From the NCBI RefSeq assembly GCF_001039355.2, contig NW_019773933.1, positions 1 to 32,939 on the forward strand: 32,939 nt of DNA, in the 5' to 3' direction. Below are positions 21,901-30,600 of this stretch, one piece after another. The position numbers and the translations under genes are program-made. Numbering within the stretch: position 1 is the first letter of the stretch; each line of letters opens with the position of its first letter. The notes under the pieces were generated by a model. That model saw nothing but the letters and a program-made list of their open reading frames with translations. It was not told where the DNA came from and made no database searches. The stretch comes from Lingula anatina. Its lineage: Eukaryota; Brachiopoda; Lingulata; Lingulida; Lingulidae.

Positions 21901-24649
21901 AGAATGTTCTATGAATCAAATTATTTTGTTGAAAGACATATATTCTGAAATTCTAAGACTTGACAATGTGATTCTGTTTCAACTTTAGGTCAAAGTCTGC
22001 CCTTGGTGCGGTCAGCCTCCAACATGTGATGCCTGACACTCCTCCTGAGCCCAAACCAAGACTGGACGTCAAACTGGACACTGTGGTCAACCTCATAGAC
22101 TCCGTCACTGATGACTTGAATTATTACAAAGAAAAGGTAAGATGAAGCAGGTAGATTTAATAAGTTACAATGTTGTTGATGTTTATGTTGAAATATTCCT
22201 TTTTTCTCGTGGCCATTAGCAGGGCTAGACACTAACTTTTATGAGCACCTGTCCTTCGGACAGGTGCTCATAAATTTGACCTGTCCGATTTTCAATCCAA
22301 CCTGTCCACAAAACCAATAATTTTTTTCTATTCATACGTTTGAACTTTGTCAATTTATATGTGTGGTCATACATTTAAATTAATGTATATATTACCAAAA
22401 CATTCAATCATATGAGCCCCGAAAATGCACCTGAAAGTGAATCTATGTTCAGATTAAAATTTGTTTTTTCATACTTGTGAACTCCTTAAGTCTGATAATT
22501 CACATCAGGGCTTCTCCTAGGATTTGGGGTACAGGGTCTACTAATTGTAAGTCTGCAATTTTGCTCCAAATTTCTCATAAAGCATGACCTGTCCGTCGGA
22601 CAGCCAACCCTGCAACTTCACCTGTCCGAACTGAATTTTTACCTGTCCCGGACAGGCGGACAGGCGCTAATGTCGAGCCCTGATTAGAATGTTTAATATT
22701 TCAGAATTATTTATTGTCAGAATCATAATTTATACATCAATATTTCTTTTGTTTCTAATAGGCCATAGACTAATGATTTTAAGAAATACATGAAAGGAAG
22801 TGAACAATGTGTCATATTTCCCCAATATAATTTGCAAAGGTGAGAAGTAAACTGGAGATCAAAATAGAATTTATTCGTAAATCATTCTAATGCTTACTTC
22901 ATACCATCAATTTCAGCTGACCCCTGAACCTTTAAATGGCTTCCGCCCACCAACCGCTGTAGTTGTCGCTAGTCGTCCAAACACTGCCGTACCTTTCATG
23001 AGGTCCAACCCACCTACTAGTCCACAGTAAGTAGTACACAATATATGATCAGAGACTTTGGGGAACTTGAGGGACGTAAGGAAGTTCTTATTTGTTTGCT
23101 TGGTCTGTAAGGAATTTTTATTGTTTTTTTTTTTTGGGTAATAATTTTAACATTTTCTGTCTCCTATTTCCTTTAGATCTGAGAGGAATGATGAATCTCC
23201 AAGAGAGGAGGACTCTGAGTGGACTGTCCACTTCAGTCGACCACAGCCGCCGCCCGCTGTCCAGAACCCTGTCATGCAGGCAATAGACTGGAGGGGGAGA
23301 ATCACTCCAGACACCACAAGATACAAGTAAGTTTATTATCAGATAATCATATTATGTTCAGAATAAATGTTGTGATAGTGTATTGAATGTCATATGGTCT
23401 TTATGATATCATATAAATTGTACTTCTTCCTCTGAGGTGTAACAATTTTTTAATAATTTCGTTTTCTTGAAAAATATTTCAGTAATTTTTTTTTTTCATG
23501 TAAAATTTTGATCGACAGGGAGATTTCAGGGGTATGAGCATTTTTTATTTTATTTTTTGTTTCTGTTACTTAAGATTTTAATGGTGTTCAAACATCTTTG
23601 ATAGTGACTCCTAGATTTTTTTACATGTTTGAGCAGAAAATATGACAATGAATACATGAGTCCCCTTTCCTTTCCAGATGGGCCACCACAAGTTTTGGAG
23701 GCCACACTTACATGAAGAAGTTGAAGCAGAAGATATCTCACAGGTCAGCAGGGAGTACGTCTGCTGGAAAAAGGCCCAAGACAGCCCCAATGACAGTCAG
23801 GGAGAAGTGGAATACGGATAAGGTATTGTGCTAGATAATAGTCAATAAAAGCATCTTTAATTTATAATACATATCTTATCAGCTGAAATAATTTTACTTT
23901 CAAAACTTTACTATGGGTTATAAGAATCCTGCTGAAATTAATATGGTTTTCAGCCTAGTGATGACAATTCTCGGATAGCTCAGGCGGCCAGCAACACCGT
24001 GACCCAGGTTGACCCCTCAGTGGTCTCCTCCATGGTGAAAGTACACAACCTGGGATCAGGAAATCCAAGGTGAGAATGACTTAATGAACAAGTCATTTAT
24101 TTATTTATCTATTTATTTATATGACCCATTGGTAACCTTGTTGCCTCTAAGTTGTTCTATTTCACATTTGATGGTATTTGAGAAAGCCAGAGCTTCTCAA
24201 ACAATTATTGGGGTTTTACCAGTTATTATGTACTCCGTATTCAGTGTACTATGACATTACTTTAAATTTACTTAGCTAGTAAGTTCCAGTACATTGTATT
24301 TTAACTTGTATAGAAACCCTTTTTTACAAGTAGTTGACCAGAATTGCTCATTATTGTGAAAACTTATTATTAGGTGAACTTATTTTCTTTTTTTCTCATT
24401 AACATTTAAGTAAATTACCAAAAATTAAGAGGGTCCGAATTGTCAGGTAGTGTATAGCATGTTATTATAATTAATTTGAGGGAAGTAGATGTTGGTAAAC
24501 CTTAGCATAGTCCTTTAGAAACTCCTTTTGCATTTACTCTTCATTTTCCCAACCTGCATTTGCACACACGCATGAAGTAATAATTGTCAAGTGCAAATAC
24601 CCATGCACATGTACACTACGGGAAGGCATGTGCATGTACATGCACACAA

Positions 24650-24690
<41 letters not shown>

Positions 24691-27600
24691 TGTAAAGTCA
24701 AAAGTTTACCTTTTCTTTAGCTACTAGTAAGTCATCCTATTTTGCAGTAAATAATTGTCCAAGTGCTGCTTACTGTACCAGATATTTTTCTTGGTTCATG
24801 TTTAATAAAATTTTTTATTTGTTAAGTTATATAGAGATTAATATTTTCAGGTAAAACAATCTTTGTAAAAGTCTTTTTGTAAATTTTTAACTGAGCCTAA
24901 TTTTCTTTTCCAGTGACTGAATGAGTTTGTTTGTGCTACATTAATAGAAGAGTTATTTTTTCCCTTTACTATATGTAGCAGTTTACATTTACTGGGATAT
25001 TAATTTTTTCAAATAAATATAAGAGCAATGTTAAGCTTGCCAGTTAATTTTATTCATTAATTTTATTTTAAACTGTGAATGGTATCATTCAGATACTGTG
25101 TTACTTGTTTCAACATGTTGCCTAAATTGCCCTTTAATAGATCCTTCTCTAGGCCCTGCCAGTTTCACAAAAGAACTGAACTGAAATACTTTGTCTGAAC
25201 TCTAAAACAAATAATTGGTCTTTTTCAAGCCAGGGTAAATCTGTAGCTGCTCACAAGATGAAGTACTTTAAGTTTAAAAACAACTTTTTTTAGAAAACAA
25301 CATTTTTTTAAGTGGACTGTTACTGATTATCTCTAGGTTAAGTTGACTAAAACCTCAAGTTTGTTTTTATAGTTAAACAACTTGGATCTCAAATTTATTC
25401 TTTTGTGAAACTGACTCCTGCTTAAATCTACCAAGACTTCTACTATCTGCAATCTGAGAGTAAAGTAAAAGTGCTGTTAATAGATGTTTGGTCCATTTCT
25501 CCCCTTCACCCTTAACTGTGAAGAATATAATAAGGTGTTGTGTCATAGTCCCTCATGTTCTCAGTTGTCTTTCAGTTCCAGTTTTTTTCACGGGCGTGAA
25601 TATTGAAATAATTTATTAAAGATATGCACTTACATGTAAATATTGCATTTAATATGTGGAGAAAATAGTGTGAAGATTGATAGATATTGAATCTAGAAGT
25701 GGCAAAAAGATATGTAGAAATATGGGATTTTTTATTTTAAATTTATATTTTCTGTTCACTGGATATAATACTTTTTCAGACCAGGAGAACCAGAAGATGA
25801 TATACTGTCCAAAGTCAAACAGGTATTTTATGTGTTTATTTTACTTAAGAGGGCTGTATTCTGCCTATTTACATAAAAGTGCTGATTGCTTACTTCCAAA
25901 TATACTCAGTGTTTGGCATCATTGGCACAATAACTATCCTCATGTAGTTATCATTTTGAAAACGCTAAAATGAATTACTTTCCACAATTTTACTTGCGGA
26001 ATACATTAACTTGTCAAATTTCCCCTTTTATAAATAATATTTTTGACCAGTCTATCCTTAAATGCCAAATACCTCACAAAGTATATTTTATTTTGTAAAT
26101 TAAAAATGAATCTTATAAACTGCCAGGAATGTGCCATCTTAAAATCATGCTTATTAATCTGATGGAAATTTTAACTTGACAGTACAAAATTGAATTGCAA
26201 AGAATTAATTTTAGAATGTAACCACTCCTATAGGTCAACAACTATGAGTGTTTTTTTTTTTTCTCTACCACCAGGTTCATCACAAAGTGACCCTGTTCTC
26301 TCCAGAAGGTGGCAGCAGTACTCCTTCATTCAGAGCAGACTATCCTCCTCCAGGTTCTAAAGACATGGAATTCCTCTCTCTTGTGGCCCCCAGATCAATC
26401 CTAAGTAAGTACTTATTTATATTTATTGTACTACTGATGTTCATTTATTTATTTTGAATTTTTTTAAATTTATTTTTCATATGTCAAGAGATGAGAAAAT
26501 GAAATCCAAAGCAAGTTTATTTTAATTAACAATCATTTAAAAATGCCTTTGTTCTATTTTAGTACCCCCAAAGAAAGATGGTCACATGGAAAGGTGAGGA
26601 AATTTATTATTACTTGTCATTTTATTTTTGTGTTGTTCAAAACCACCAATATTGAAATTCATTTGCTCTTGCCCACAGTTATTGAGTTAAACAGTTGTAG
26701 AACAAATTTACTTATTATCATTTTAAACATATTTTAGCATATTTCTGTTTGCAGCTTTTCTCCTGACTATTGTTTTATTCTGCACATTATTCTTAGCATG
26801 TTACATGTCTCCAAGTTAGACACAAATTAATTAGTTTAATATGCTTTTGATCAACAAAATGTAAGAACTATTTTTATTTTGAAATACATATCCAGCTTTG
26901 AAATCACGAAATTTTAAGTTGTGATTCCCCAAGATCTCTTTATCCCCTTAACCTCCATCTATGTAAGTGCACTTCAAAATTTATTTTATTTTATGTGTCA
27001 CCACCCGCAGCATGGTCACCACACCCCGCGACGTCAATCTTCCCGTTCCCCTGCACTCTGCTGCGGGGGACTCCCCCAGCATCTCCAGTGCACATGTATC
27101 TCAGAAATACTATGGCTACAAGGGCAGTGACTCCAACATGGGAGATGGTGACAGGCCTGATACCATGCTGAAGAGTTTAGATATGGATCTTATTAATCGG
27201 TTACAGGTAAAGAGAAAAAGAAAAAAATGTGGTACCTGAAGGAGAGATGAAGTAAATCTGGCATTATTTAGTTCAATATAACAAGTATTGTTTAATTTTA
27301 TCTTTTGGTAAAAAAATTATTTTGGGTTGTATGTTTGATAATCATGCATACACGGTGAATGATAAACATGAGTATTATAAGTGCAGAGTGAACTATCATT
27401 CACCCATGTTCTATTCAATGTCGCACATATCATTGCTTGTAAGATGGTTGCAAAATGATGACCAAGACCAATAATTCTGAAATCAACATTTGCAGGATGG
27501 TTATAAAGGAGATGACCAAGAACTCATTAATGAAGACCAAAGTGACCAACCTGACCACCTAGAGGAGGACGAGGGTGACCAGAATGACCCCTTTGACCAC

Positions 27601-30600
27601 ATGGACAGTGCCAGTGATATTTCATCTCTGGGCAAGCCTCCCAGTATCACAGGGGAGAGGGAGGAGGTGAATGAGGAAGAGAAAAAGGAAGACAAAGCTG
27701 ACAAAGAAGAAGGACTTGAAACTAAGGAAACTAAGGTATTATTGTGATCCATGGCAGAAAAGAATTTCGTCCCCTGTGTTAAATACTCAGTTACTGATAC
27801 ATTTTAATTTTTCCAATCAGCAGTTAAAATCAGAGCAGTTGTTGGCATACTTTATGTAAAGTATTCCAGTAATGTTAGATGACTGTCAGAAATGCAGGTG
27901 ATATTTTTTTCTCTAAATGTTTATACCTTCTTTGACTTTTTAAAAGAATTTTATTTCTAAGCTTTTTCAGATATATATATATATATATATATATGTTGAA
28001 AATTCAGCTTAATGGTAATTAAAAGTTATATACAGACACACTCACAAGATACTAAAACATTTTTTTCTTTTCCACAGGAAGAAAATGAATCCCTCATCAA
28101 CGCCAAGCAAAGACTAGAATCTAAATACCACCTGACCATCTCCAATCCATGGTCATTTGCCCCAGACGTGGATTTTGAAAATATCAACTTTGAGGAATAC
28201 ATGAAGGGCAACTTGCCAGACCCAGAGAAACTGATCCATGGAGAACACTGGTTAACTGCAATACAGAAACCCGAGAACTATTGCGGGGATTGTCGACCTC
28301 ATACGGCTCCACCGAGTAAACCCAAAACCAGGGGAATTGACGCCAAGGCGGAGGAACTGGAAAATTTACTCCGTATTCACGGTGCTCAATTCCAAAGACT
28401 ACAGAATCTTCAGCACATGCAGCAACAGAAGAAAAAGAGGTTGTTATCAGCCCCTACCAGAACCCCTCCCTCCATTCCCAGCCCCCAAAATCACCCCCTG
28501 GGTGGCAGGACCCCCCGAGGAGCAAGCAGGAGTAGCTCCTATCTAGCTGAGCTGGAGCATCATGCCAGAACATTGAAGAGTCCCCGAAGGTTCATGGAGA
28601 AAAGTATGTTTTTATGTTGTTTTTGGGATTGCAGTTTTACTAGTTTGTGTGTGAATTAATGTTTGTAGATTAATTACTTATATTTGTGTATAGATTAATA
28701 ATTATTGTCTTAATCCCAGTCATTTTAAGTATTTGAATAATGCATTAATCTATTTTAAAATCATTTATCATATTTATCACATATTCAATGTTTCAAAACA
28801 AGTTTAAGCCAATTTCTTCACAATCATGTTTCTAATTATCCCTAGACCTGTTGAACACTGCTAAGAAGAGTAAGTCTTTATTCATCTCGTGACCTTCGTT
28901 TTCTTGATTTAAAACTTTTGTGAAATCTCCTGTTTATTATTTTGTTCTGTTGTGGTTTTGATGTATGGCCATGCTCTTGTGTACTGCTCATGTGCTGTTT
29001 TTCTCAAGAGACTATTATTTTGATGATCTCTTTATGATCGGCCATTGATATCATTTTTCATTATCAATGAAATTGATTTCTGATTTTGAAATTGTGACCA
29101 CCTCATGAGAGCTTAATATTCTATTCCAACCTGTTGAAGTTATCTGTCTCATTTCAGCTTACGAAATTTTTGAATTTGAATTTGTTGCAACTTTATGATT
29201 TTCTCTTCTTTCAAATTTAAACTTTTGTTTATCACAAATACAACACTTGTGTTATAAGAATTTATTGGTTGAATTGATTACATATTATACATTTATCAGA
29301 ATGATGTAGAATATTAATTGTAAAGAATTGCAGTGAACAAGCAACAAAAAGTATTCCTCCACTGCACAATCTCTGCCATAAAGACAAAATGATAAAGAAT
29401 CTTTGCAAACAAATTATTTAATATCTTTGTTTTTCAGTCATCAATTTACGTCAAGCAGACACAGAAAGGTCTCAAGCAAATTTGGGTCATGCAAGCAACC
29501 CCCAGGAACTCCAGTCAGCATTGACTGTTCTGAGACTAAACTCCAGAACTTCATCAAGTCAGCCAACACCAGTACCTCTGAAAGACGCTTATGATCTGTT
29601 TGATGAGTTCGAAGAAGTGTGTCAGGCCAATCAAATTGCATTGGATGATGGTAAGGACAGTCACTGTTAAATATCAATCTAGACTCAAGCTAGGTACTAG
29701 CCAATGTTTTGCCAAATGATGAAGACACTGTACCATGTGACCAAACTAAATTTGAAAAATTGATCAATTTTACCAATATAAGATTGATTCAAGATACTAT
29801 GTCCAATACATTACACATAAAGATATGTATAAAGGTAAGACATGATGTTTTGGTCGAATTATGCATCTGCTACATGTTATAAGTGCATCCAAGAAATGCA
29901 TGTATTCCCTTTGCTCCCAACCAGTTGCAATTTTAAAGTAATATATTAAGGAATCTTGTTGTCAACCGGTTTATAAAAATTATTCCTTGGTGAAACCATG
30001 CCACAAAATAATGGCAGAAAGTCATCTTTGTTAAAACAAGTATTTTATTATATTTTTTTAAAATGTATATTATTATCATACAAATTATAAATATAATACC
30101 TTTAAATACTTCTTGTACATAAAATCCGTTCATTTTAGCAGATAGCAAGTCTCAGCCAGAGATGCCTCAGAGAGACCCAGATCTACCAGGTTATGATGGT
30201 TATACAAATAGTAAAGGAAGCCCCAGCATTTCAAGCTCATCAACCTCTGAAGGAATTAGAAAGGAACTGGACATCTTTGGATCATCTGACCAGCTCAGTG
30301 TTAAAGGTCAGTTCTGTGAATTATGTATTTAATTCTGTAATATCATATTGGGGTAGAAATTCATCAATTACATGCTTGTGAAGATTTCCACGTCTTTAGT
30401 ACTACATGAACAAGATCTGTCTCTAAAGAGTTAACTGTCAGGAGGCATATTTGTATCTGAGACCATTTAGAGCCTAACGAGGATTTTTTTAACATAAAAG
30501 AGACACCCCTTTTCACAAGATCTCAGATTTATGTGTACTAGTTACTTTCAAAAAACAAAAAACAAACAAAAAATAGAAAGAAAGAAAGAAAAAAGAAAGA

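Noticed and set aside
24630-24645. 16-base palindrome as a regulatory site
   Set aside because: It lies in a CA/TG/GA-rich simple-repeat region of a long intron, where such palindromes arise easily.
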